Of a stretch of 64,000 nt of DNA, positions 49,427 to 58,751 are shown piece after piece; the stretch's first letter is position 1, and each line of letters begins with the position of its first letter. Both the position numbers and the translations under genes were made by a program. The notes under the pieces were generated by a model. That model made no database searches. It was not told the origin of the DNA and was given only the letters and a program-made list of their open reading frames with translations. The DNA comes from Epiperipatus broadwayi (Eukaryota; Onychophora; Udeonychophora; Euonychophora; Peripatidae). The stretch spans positions 4,507,128 to 4,571,127 of the forward strand of contig JAQFVV010006273.1 in assembly GCA_028023455.1 (NCBI GenBank). Direction: 5' to 3'.

Positions 49427-49792
49427 TGGGCTAAAATGAAAGAGATAGTTAATTCTGACTCTTTGATCATTTATGTAAACAAACGCCTGATTGTGTTTTT
49501 GGTAAAAACGCCATCTATGATCATAAATACAAGTGTCAGCAGGTTTTAACGTGATTAAAACTTGTTTTTGTTTTTCATAAATCTACCTTTAAAGGTTTCC
49601 ACAATGATATAGATTGCAGAGGCTTTGACTATGTGGAGAAGCTGAACTGAGATCAGACCCATATAGCTATCTAGCTTGTTTGGCTGAATTTGAAGACTTT
49701 ATCGGTCTGAAAAATTTCATGCTTGCAAACTGATAGAAACTCTGTGCATAAACACTTGGAGTCAGTTTTTAAATCTAGTTTCTTGGCTCTGT

Positions 49793-49838
49793 CTTTCACT
49801 GATGATAGCAAATAGCTTGAAATCAGCTGATCTGAAAG
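49793..49838 (+). ncRNA. hammerhead ribozyme, unit 5 (inverted half)
   Basis: Fourth identical copy, 412 bp from the previous one, with CUGAUGA at 49799-49805 and predicted cleavage after 49832. Confidence 0.85.
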
Positions 49839-49944
49839 TGGGCTAAATGAAAGAGATAGTTAATTCTGACTCTTTGATTGTTTATATAAACAAACGCTTG
49901 ATCGTGTTTTTGGTAAAAACACCATCTATGATCATATATATATA

Positions 49945-50575
49945 TAAGCCAATGTTTCAACAATGTCCCACTAGTCATCAACTGGGTAATAAATGTAAAA
50001 TAATTGTAGAAGTGCTGTAAACACAGTATAACAATAACGAACGTTCTATTAATGAAAAACAGAAATACTAATTACAAGAAATTATTTAGGTTAAAGAGCT
50101 TTTAATTTAATTTTTTTAAAATAAAAAGTAATTTACATGTATTATCATGTTTGTTGATACAATGTGACCTTTTAATGAACATAGTAATGCAGTTAAGATT
50201 AAAAAACTGTCATCAGCATCATCACTATCTCTCCATGCTAGAGATACTAGTCATAGTATTGATTTTTCGAATATGAGAATACTATCCATATGTTACACCA
50301 TTCATCAACAATATCAAATCAAACAAGCCATTGAGATCTTTAAAAGACCATATTGTATCAGCAAACATGATGAAACATGCAAATTACCTTTTATTTGGAA
50401 GAATTTTTTTAAAAAACCCATTAATCTAAATAATTTCTTATAATTATTATTTCTGATTTCTATTAATGGAATATTCATTATTGTTATACATCGGTGTTTA
50501 CAATGCCTCTACAATTATTTTATAATATTTATTTTTCAGTTGATGACTAGGGTGACCTGATTGAAACATTGGTTT
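49945..50575. mobile_element. PLE family B: two truncated 3' ends head-to-head
   Basis: The right arm on plus (about 50208-50570) encodes a decayed endonuclease end: SSASSLSLHARDTSHSIDF, RMRILS-like, QAIEIFKRPYCISKHDETC and LPFIWKNFFKK (50210-50428). The 3' untranslated end follows, with TTGATGACTAG, a hairpin and TTGAAACATTGG (about 50538-50572). The left arm on minus (about 50209-49945) carries the same end in inverted orientation (KRSHCINKHDNTCKL at about 50175-50120, terminal CCAATGTTTCAACAATG at 49950). Both 3' ends face outward into TA tracts. The layout is that of the family A locus at 27.8-29.2 kb, with related but distinct sequence. No RT remains. The left end directly borders the retrozyme array. 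Confidence 0.82.
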
Positions 50576-51390
50576 ATATATATATATACACAATAAATTA
50601 TACACTGATGTATCTGAATATTTCATTTAAGTATATATATAATTAGACACAATATATCTATATATATTTCTGTTATAATTGTCATAATGAAATTCAAATA
50701 TGGAGAATACAAATTGCCATGTGACTAAATTATTCCTAGTGCTACCTGTGTGACAAAGTCTGAATTAATGAGTAGATAATTTTGACTTTATATTTGTCTT
50801 ATAGATTATTGGTATAATTTAGCATTGTAATGATTTGCATTTGTAATTTTGAATTAATATTATATATACATATACAAATATTATTTTATTAGAGTGCAAC
50901 TAGCCAAAGACTAAGTTGATTATTTATTTAATTTTTTTTGATTGGGAGAAAAAGTGCATTGAAGTATGTATGAGAGTGTGTAAATAAAATCTCAATGTGT
51001 AATATATTTTGATTTTTTGATTAAAAAGATATTTTACAATTTAATATTATAATTATTATTGATAATTAGTTGTCAAATTTAGATCTATAAACATTGACCT
51101 TTACACACACATAAGCATTTTATGAATTGTGGATCACTACATTTTATTGGCATTGTACTGATATTTACCATATTACAGTTATTATTTTCCTTTTGTATTT
51201 TAATAGAAAACATAGGTGTGATATATCCTTATTATAGAAGTAATTTTTGTTGTACGATTGCTCACATATTTAAAATACAGATGCTTGCTTTGTTTTTTTT
51301 TATATAGATGATGTATTCTTTTCAATTATATTGTTATTATTATTTATTATTATACTATATATGTGGTAAAGTTTATCATATCAGTATTTA
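50576..51390. other. AT-rich non-coding stretch
   Basis: No gene or repeat recognised apart from TA-rich tracts near 50576 and 50630. Confidence 0.4.
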
Positions 51391-51455
51391 AACAGGCAAA
51401 ACTCTCCATACAATAGTGCCACCCTGTGCCAATCAGAATAATCAATGGGTGCCAG
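51391..51455. repeat. half copy of fold-back family 3
   Basis: AGGCAAAACTCTCCATACAA followed by TAGTGCCACC matches the arms of the fold-back at 56795-57000. Only one arm is present, followed by GTGCCAATCAGAATAATCAATGGGTGCC-like sequence that echoes the inner part of the full copy. Confidence 0.5.
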
Positions 51456-51985
51456 AAGGCTTGATCATGTGATATATCAGTATTTATCTTAGAGTTTTGG
51501 ATTTGAGTTGTAATTTCTTACCATTATCTGAAACATGCATTTTTTCTGTGCTTTGTTCATGTTTGCTTACTCAGAGTAAAATTTTTATATTTGAGATTTA
51601 TTATTGTAATAGCAATTAGTTACTCAAAATACAAACTTATGTAAGAACATACATATTTATGCTATTCTCTTTATTGTTATATGAAAATATGCACATGTAT
51701 GTTTTCACACCTATCCATGCATGCACACACATATTTCCTTTGCATTGAAATGTATATGAAAGTTATTAAATGTATAATAGACTTTGAATTAAAAAAAAAA
51801 TATGAAAAAAAAATATTATGACTTACTGTCTTATAGCAAATCTTATGATTATAATGCTAAAGAGGACTTAAATCTCAGTTTTAACATATCAGACATACTT
51901 ATGGCAGTAAGAATATTAAATGCAATCATTTAAAAAATTTAATAAATAGTATTATATATATAATATTTAAACACAAGTATATTGT
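51456..51985. other. AT-rich non-coding stretch
   Basis: Nothing recognised. Confidence 0.4.
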
Positions 51986-51989
51986 CTAT

Positions 51990-52195
51990 AATGTCCTTAA
52001 AACTAAAAGTTTTAAGCTCCCAACAGCCATCCATTCTATCTTATACAACTGATGAGTGCTGGTTTAGCATGAAATACTATATTGGAGATCATTTATCCCT
52101 TTCACATGTATGTGGCCATGTGTATCATATGAATAAGATGGAGTGGATAAATGTACAAAGCTTAAAAGTCTGAATACAAATCCCTTTTAATTATA
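51990..52195 (+). mobile_element. hammerhead-bearing fold-back family, short copy
   Basis: The left arm (about 51995-52048, TTTTAAGCTCCC then CCATTCTATCTTATACA) is complementary to the right end (AAGATGGAGTGG then AAAGCTTAAAA, about 52133-52170). Between them lies a hammerhead-like core and the block GGAGATCATTTATCC..TTCACATGTATGTGGCCATG, shared with the copies at 52.2-52.9 and 54.5-55.2 kb. No coding capacity. Confidence 0.65.
52046..52085 (+). ncRNA. hammerhead-like ribozyme core
   Basis: CUGAUGA (52049-52055) is followed by stem II (G UGCU, loop GGUUU, AGCA U; 52056-52070), GAA (52071-52073), a short AUACUAU in the stem III position and A17 at 52081. UUGG follows, of which UUG can pair with CAA before the core (stem I, only three pairs). 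The sister copy at 52784 has AUAUGUAU in the stem III position, so the ancestral stem III was probably self-complementary and this copy has lost a base. The core matches the consensus, but the weak stems suggest low or no activity. Confidence 0.5.
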
Positions 52196-52204
52196 TATAT
52201 GGGT

Positions 52205-52935
52205 ATTTGATCCAGACCTTTAATAAGCCTTCTGCTATCCAATGTTTCTTATACAACATAAACATGACCACACATATATGAAAAAGATAAATAATCTTTA
52301 ATATACATATTTTATGGTGAGCCAGCATTGATCAGTTGATTCAGATTATCATCTCCCACACACATACATACACACACATATATATGATCAGTACTTGGTT
52401 ATATTAAGATTGCAAATCTTCAAATTTTAGGTGTAGGCTTTAATCTATTTTACACTGCAACTCTTCAGACATCCATGCTATTAAAATCTGACAATGGAAC
52501 ACTCAAATCTCTTGGTGATGCCAATATTATTATCATGACCATGATGACCTGAAGTCACATGTCAACAAGGGCATGACAATAATATTGGCATCATCAAGAG
52601 ATTTGGGTGCTCCATCATCAGATTTTTAATGGTATGGATTTCCATTAAAGTTTGAAGATTTTCTATCTTAATATAGACCACAGACCTATTTTATATATAT
52701 ATAGGAGATGATAATATGGACCTATATATAATAATATAGACCACAGACCTATTTTATATATATATAGGAGATGATAATATGGACCAATTGATGAGTGCTG
52801 GTTCAGCATGAAATATGTATATTGGAGATCATTTATCTTTTTCATATGTATGTGGTCATGTGCATCGGTGGTGTTATTGGATAGCTAAAGAGAGCTTAAA
52901 AGTCTGAGTTCAAATTCTCTATAATTACATCTACA
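52205..52935. mobile_element. hammerhead-bearing fold-back family, long copy 1
   Basis: An almost fully palindromic element of ~730 bp. Left-arm landmarks are ACATGACCACACATATATG (about 52263) and the AATATTATTATCATG block (about 52522). Right-arm landmarks are the complement GACAATAATATTGGCATC (about 52575) and CATATGTATGTGGTCATGTG (about 52843). The inner spacer is about 30 bp. The right arm has an internal ~64-bp duplication (about 52673-52785). It carries a hammerhead-like core at 52784-52825. No open frame of note. Related to 54456-55190. Confidence 0.7.
52784..52825 (+). ncRNA. hammerhead-like core with C3 to U change
   Basis: Stem I CCAA (52784-52787) pairs with UUGG (52822-52825). 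The core reads UUGAUGA instead of CUGAUGA, the stem II is the same GUGCU/AGCAU hairpin with GGUUC loop, then GAA (52810-52812), AUAUGUAU and A17 at 52821. The single C-to-U change at an invariant position is expected to reduce or abolish cleavage. Confidence 0.45.
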
Positions 52936-54455
52936 CTCCAGGGATATAAAATATACATGTATTTATATATATAATCATTTTGTTTAAAATAATGTGCAAT
53001 CTTAATTTTTTTTTTTAGGAAATAATTAATTCTAAATCCTGTGCATATATAATTACAAATCATTTATGCTAAAAATATTATCAAATTTTACTTCATGTAT
53101 CAGGTATTTGTTGGATATCATTTACTTGATAACAATGTTTCCTGAGCTTCTATTTTTTGATTAGGTTATGGTAATAATTTATGTGTATAGTAGCATGATG
53201 ATTGGATGGACTCAAACTTGATTTTATAACCTTTTATTTCAGGCTATACTATAACATATTGGCTTGATAGATATAATCCATAATGACAATCTTCATAAAT
53301 TTTGCACATATTTTATCAATCTTTATTGAAAACTTTATTATGCGATTTATTACTAGTATTTTCCACACGCACACACTATGTCATAGCACATGTAAAACTA
53401 TATAAATTGTAATTATAATTTTTATCCAAAATAAAAATTAAATCCAGTTATAGAAATAATAGAAAAACCATATTTTGCAAAAAAAGGTTTTTGAGAACTA
53501 ATTAAGTCTGTTTTTTCCTCTCATAATCATAAGATCTTGAAGGGAAAAAAATTTTGAGTGACTTTTTTCTTTGACAATTCATTAAAATTATCAGATGTAC
53601 CACTTTGATAGAATATAAATCAAATAGTAAAAAAATAATAATAAAGTGTATATGCCACATTATACATTAAAACCCTCCACATCATTTGAAGAATTAATAT
53701 GACTAATGGATGATATATTTTTTTACTAACATTTAAAAAGACACTGAAGCTTGTTATGTATAAATTTAAATCTTAAAATAATCTTATTAATGATCAAAGC
53801 TTTATGTGCAATTATAAATTTATGTTCACATTATTTGTATTCAATTACATATATGCTTATTTACTGTTTTATATTTTTGTGTTATATCTTAATAATTCTT
53901 AAAAATATTTAATATATAATTCACATGGGGAAGTAATTTTCTACTATTAGGATTTCAAAGATTTAATACTTTAAATTCTGACATATACATAATAGATGTT
54001 TATATTTACTTCATATAAAAACCTTTGGGGATAGCAATTTTAAATGAAGATACCTAATAATATTGTTGTTGGATACTTTCTTCCAATTATAACATATATT
54101 TTTTCATTTATTTTTATTGCTGTTCATCTTAAAAATCTATAAAAGAATTTAATTTATCATATATGTATATTATTGATAAGTAATTTGCTACTACTATTAT
54201 TTGAAAAAATATTTAAGTCTTCAAAGTCTTGTATCTACAAAATAGCTACCTTTCTTTACTTTTCACAAAATATTTTGGTCATTAAAATAAAAATGATCAT
54301 ATTTTTATTTCCTAGTAAAATTTAGTCAAAAGCTGTTAGGTTTCTAGAATACATAATTTAGCAGAAGGTTGCAATTTTAACATATGGTTGTCTACTAAAA
54401 TCATGAAAGGAATATTATTATTACATTATTAAATACTTAGATGGATTTGAAGTCA
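52936..54455. other. AT-rich non-coding stretch
   Basis: About 1.5 kb between the two long fold-back copies with no recognised gene or repeat. Confidence 0.4.
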
Positions 54456-55190
54456 GACTTTCAAGCTTTGTACAACTATCCATTCCATCTTATACAACCA
54501 ATACACATGGCCACATACATACGAAAAAGATAAATGATCAATATGTAGTTTGTGTTGAATCAGTTCTCATCTTTTGGGTCAGATCATCATTTCCCACTCA
54601 AATATGCAATTAGTGCTTAGTTTATCTTAAGATCTCCCACACACACATGCAATCAGTGCTTAGTTTATATTAAGGTAGTAAAAATTCAAATTTTAATAGC
54701 CAGTAGTCAATCTTCACTGCCATCCAACTTTTCAGCCATTCATATCATTAAAAATCTGATGATGGAATGTTCAAAGGATTTAATGATGCCAATCTTATTG
54801 TCATACCCATGTTGACTTTTAAGTCACTCTGACTTCACATATAGTATCTTTACCTTAATATATCCATGGGTATAGCAATAAGATTGGCATCAACAAGAGC
54901 TTTGAAAGTTCCATCATCAGATTTTCAATAATATGAATGACCAAAGAGTTGGATAGTGGAGAAAATTAACACCTAGCCATTAAGTTTGATGATTTGCTAT
55001 TTTAATATAAACTAAGCACTGATTGTATGTGTATGGGAGGTGATGATCTGGGTGAACTGATGACTATTGGTTCACCACAAGCTACATATATTGGAGATCA
55101 TTTATATTTTTCACATGTATGTGGCCATGTATATTGGTTGTGGATTGCTATAAAGAGCTTGAAAGTCTGAGTTCAAAGTTCTTCTAATTA
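54456..55190. mobile_element. hammerhead-bearing fold-back family, long copy 2
   Basis: Arms pair along nearly their whole length. GACTTTCAAGCTTTG (about 54460) faces AAGAGCTTGAAAGTC (about 55155). ATACACATGGCCACATACAT (about 54502) faces ATGTATGTGGCCATGTATA (about 55117). The core AATCTGATGATGGAA..TTCAAAG (about 54755) faces CTTTGAAAGTTCCATCATCAGATT (about 54900). The hammerhead region (CTGATGACTATTGG at 55057) has lost its stem II and GAA. Noncoding. Confidence 0.7.
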
Positions 55191-56149
55191 CATACTTATA
55201 TTTAAATATTATTATTTACTATATATTTTTTTACTATTAAAAAGTTTGTTTTTACTAATTTTTGCATAGTTCCATAAATCTTTATTATTTTTATGATCTA
55301 GCAATATTTATATCAGCATTAAAATTTATCAATTTATACTAAATTTTTTAATAGTAAACTTTGAAAAAAAAAAGTGTTTAAATTTACTTTTGTCATCAAT
55401 ATTATATTTATAAAATTCGATATCTAATTATTATATTTTAAGTTTTTTTTTATAAAGATAATTATAAATCTTATTCATAACTTTTTTTGCTTCCATTATC
55501 AAAATACCCACATATTGCAATAATGGTTTCGTTTTTCTTATTTATTATTATTTTTTTATTCTATTATTTTCTAGTGCATTTATAAATATTAATAATAATG
55601 AGTAATTACATATTTTCAACATTTATAAATGAATTAAAAATACAATAATTAAATTAAAAAAGAAATAAAGAAATAATGCATTATTCCAAATATATAAATA
55701 TTTTAGTACTTGAAAATCAAAAAAGCTATGAATAATATTTGCAATAATTTTAATAATCTTATAACTGATATTAACTTTAAAAATGAAAAAATTGATCTTG
55801 TAGTAAAATATTTAGATATTGAAATTTATAAAAGTATTAATGATGACAAAATTAAAATACTTCATTACAAAAACAAATTTAAAAAAAAATTCTGTAAAAT
55901 CACAATAAACATGAATATTTAAGATTGCAATTATTAACAAAATTTAGATATAAAAATAATAAATGTAATAGGGTTATAAATAATTTATAAAAAAAATAGT
56001 TTATTGAAATTTATTAAAAAAATATAAATATAATCCAAAAATTATTAAAAAATATTCTTTAGCAATAAAAGAAATCTATTGTAAATAGCTCTAATAATAT
56101 TGCAAGTTCTAAGAATAATGAAAAAATAAAAGAAATTATAGTCTCTCAT
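55191..56149. other. AT-rich stretch with a possible RT relic
   Basis: The plus-strand frame 55710-55922 contains VKYLDIEIYKSINDDKIKILHYKNKF. Its order (LDIEIYK, then a HY-K block) is loosely like the C-terminal RT part of PLE/LINE elements (FLDI.I, then YRK). The similarity is too weak for assignment. The rest is low complexity. Confidence 0.25.
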
Positions 56150-56380
56150 TTGTATTTTTATATTGGATTATTTCACCATCTAATATGAATACTGAATGTC
56201 TTTAGAAAAATTTAACTTTATTTAAATATTCCAAATACATTCAACTGTTAACAATAGCACATGAAACAGGTTATTGCTAACAGCTTAATGTATTTGGAAT
56301 ATTTAAATAAAGTTAAATTTTTCTAAAGACATTCAATACTCATATTAGATGATGGAAATAATCCAATATAAAATACAAGT
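56150..56380. mobile_element. fold-back/MITE family 1, copy 2
   Basis: Arms about 56150-56255 and 56268-56380 are inverted copies (TATTGGATTATTTC/CACCATCTAATATG, GTCTTTAGAAAAATTTAACT, ATATTCCAAATACATT and complements). The terminal and subterminal blocks match the family 1 copy at 9107-9365. Hairpin with a short loop; noncoding. Confidence 0.7.
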
Positions 56381-56794
56381 ATGACATCATCATTACAATC
56401 CTTCAGGAAAACACTATAGTCTCCCATGATTTATAAAATATTTATAAAAAATTAAAATCATAGAAATAGACAAAATGTTGTTTCATTAAATAATAAATAT
56501 TAAATAAATATTTAAAAAATAAAAATAAAAATAAAAATATATAAATTGTCAAAATTGTGATATTGCTTGCTATGAATACACACAAATACAAATTAGAATA
56601 AATAATAGAAAAAATAATAAATTGTCATGTTCAGGATTTAATAAATAATCACAAAACATATTGTAAAAATGTATACGACAAAAAGTCAATGAAATTAACT
56701 TTCCTAAATATAATAAAAAATATAAATATATATGAATTATCTATCTATCTCATTATAGGTACAACTAAACATCACATGATCTTCATATCCTATG
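56381..56794. other. AT-rich non-coding stretch
   Basis: Nothing recognised. Confidence 0.4.
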
Positions 56795-57000
56795 CTTACA
56801 TAAACTGTTATAACAGAGACAAAACTCTCATATAGTAGTGACACCCAGTGCAAGCCATAAACTTGTCTGGAAATATTAAATGAAGATAGAAGTAGGTAGA
56901 GATTTTATGCACAAATCTTCTTGCACCCACTGATTACTCTAGCTTGCACTCAGTGGCACTATTGTATGGAGAGTTTTGCCTCTGTTATAATAGCTACAAT
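56795..57000. mobile_element. fold-back/MITE family 3
   Basis: Left arm (about 56802-56857, GTTATAACAGAGACAAAACT then GTGACACCCAGTGCAAGC) and right arm (about 56946-56996, GCTTGCACTCAGTGGCACTA then GTTTTGCCTCTGTTATAATA) are inverted. The ~85-bp spacer is not palindromic. A half copy lies at 51391. Noncoding. Confidence 0.7.
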
Positions 57001-57254
57001 TCATATATGATAGTGCTATAAATTTTTATACATCTTAATTTTATAGATTTTTTAAAAATTGAACAAGAATTTGTCTTAGTTTGCATATTATAAGCTTTAT
57101 ATTCTTTCTTCAGCATTAAGGGTATCTTATATCACTGGTAGCCTAAGTATATGTTTTCTTCATATTTTGCTAATTATGTCTAATTTTTTCCTATATTTTT
57201 AGACAAATATTATAATACTTATTTAATTGTTACTAAATTCTTTTCTGAGCCAAC
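57001..57254. other. AT-rich non-coding stretch
   Basis: Nothing recognised. Confidence 0.35.
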
Positions 57255-57508
57255 ATAATATCTGATAAAATGAAAATACACAGAAAATGTAATTTTTTAA
57301 TAATATTTAGCTTTATTACTTCCTACCATGCTTTCAATATAAGTTTACTATATCGTAGTTATGACATATAGTGCTGTGATTAAAAAAACATTTAATCACA
57401 TCACTATATGCCATGAACAATATATTGAAAGCATGCTAGGCAGTAATAAAACTAAGTATTATTAAAAAAACCATCTTTTCTGTGTGAATTTTCATTTTAC
57501 TAGATATT
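57255..57508. mobile_element. fold-back/MITE family 2, copy 2
   Basis: Arms about 57258-57375 and 57382-57508 pair almost throughout (AAAATGAAAATACACAGAAAA, TTTAGCTTTATTAC, CATGCTTTCAATATA, ACATATAGTGCTGTGATTAAA and their complements). Outer blocks match the copy at 42306-42450, which is shorter. Noncoding. Confidence 0.72.
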
Positions 57509-57821
57509 ATAAGAGGTGGACATGCGATGTTTATTGGCTTATTATAATATTTATTGTAAATAATAGTTGCAATAATAAAAACACAATTTTATTTCATTAT
57601 AATAATTGACTGAACTGATTCCAATTAGAAGCTATTCTAAAGAAAAATACGTTTATTTTTTTTATTACTGTAATTTTATGGTTATAAATTTTAATTTTTT
57701 ATACAAATGTTATAATATTTGTTATACATAATACTTAGAATAAAAAATCAAATTTGAAATAATCATTATACAAAGCAAATACTATTTTAAAAGTGATAGG
57801 ATATACTGTTTATAGCATTTT
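57509..57821. other. AT-rich non-coding stretch
   Basis: Nothing recognised. Confidence 0.35.
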
Positions 57822-58376
57822 CAGGTACTTTTCAGTGTGCTGTACTATGCCACTAGATGATGCTGCAGTACCCATCAAGAACTATACAAGTGATAAAAAT
57901 TGTGTTTTATGTGTTTCAACAATTCTGTTTTTGTAATTTGTATTTTACTTATTTTTGATCGATTGCTTCATATTATAAGTTGTGTTTCACTGATTTCTGT
58001 TTTTGTAATTTGTATTTTACTTATTTTTGATCGATTTCTTCATGCAGGGGGGGGGGGTTATGTATTTTATAGATTTCTGTTTTTGTAATTTGTATTTTAC
58101 TTACTTTTTAAGTGACTTCTTCATGCAGGGGGCAACATGTTTTATGTATTTCACTGATTTCTATTTTTGTAATTTGTATTTTACTTATTTTTGATCAATT
58201 TCTTTATGCAGGGGGGAGGGTTGTGTTTTATGTATTTGACTGATTTCTGTTTATGTAATTTGTAATTTAAAGTGATTTTTTCAATTTCTTCGATAGAAAT
58301 TTATCGCTTATAGGGTTCTTGATGTGTACTGCAGCATCGCCTAGCAGCAAACTACAATGCACTGAACAATACCCAT
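57822..58376. mobile_element. inverted-repeat element enclosing an ~80-bp minisatellite
   Basis: Left arm 57822-57900 and right arm 58300-58374 are diverged inverted copies (GATGCTGCAGTACCCATCAAGAAC against GTTCTTGATG.GTACTGCAGCATC). Between them, 57900-58270 is a tandem array of about four ~80-bp units. Each unit has TTTTTGTAATTTGTATTTTACTTA, then TTTTTGATC..TTTCTTCATGCAGGGGG, and the G run varies from 5 to 10. Possibly a nonautonomous DNA element with an expanded core. The 62-codon frame here is repeat-derived. Confidence 0.7.
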
Positions 58377-58706
58377 TTACATGATAAAATCACAATGTAA
58401 CTATTGCAGTAAGTAATTAACTAGTATTCATTAGTCATTTGGAAGCTTATAAATTTATTTAATGTTCTATATGAGTTGAGATGTATGCATACACGTGAAT
58501 ATTATACTTAATGTACTTTACTTATAAGTAGTTATGTGTATAAAACATATATATATATGAAATTATAAAAAAGTATATATTTTTATATAGTACTATAGTC
58601 ACAAATAAAGTGTGACATAAATAAAAAACTAAACTTTATTATTTTTATCTTGCTAGCAGGAAAAAAAGTATTTATTATTACTATTCTTTTTTTCCTCAAT
58701 GTTGTG

Positions 58707-58710
<4 letters not shown>
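58377..58710. other. AT-rich non-coding stretch
   Basis: Nothing recognised. Confidence 0.35.

Positions 58711-58749
<39 letters not shown>
58711..58749. repeat. TA microsatellite
   Basis: About 19 uninterrupted TA units. Confidence 0.95.

Positions 58750-58751
<2 letters not shown>

Larger units (their letters stand above)
48115..49936. mobile_element. retrozyme-like array: ~411-bp hammerhead units in an inverted arrangement
   Basis: Units 1 (48115-48526, 412 bp) and 2 (48527-48928, 402 bp with a 10-base deletion) are tandem direct copies. A partial unit 48929-49034 follows. At 49035 the orientation flips: partial 49035-49166, unit 4 (49167-49578, 412 bp) and unit 5 (49579-49936, truncated). 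Each unit begins ATGAAAAACAAAAACAAG in left-half orientation. Units 1 and 2 differ at roughly ten positions. Each complete unit carries one hammerhead motif, on the minus strand in the left half and on the plus strand in the right half. Small tandem units of this size with type I hammerheads and no coding capacity are the hallmark of animal retrozymes, which spread through circular RNAs. The 90-codon frame in unit 2 (48591-48863) is broken in unit 1 and is not supported as a gene. Both ends lie in TA tracts; the right end abuts a PLE. Confidence 0.85.
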
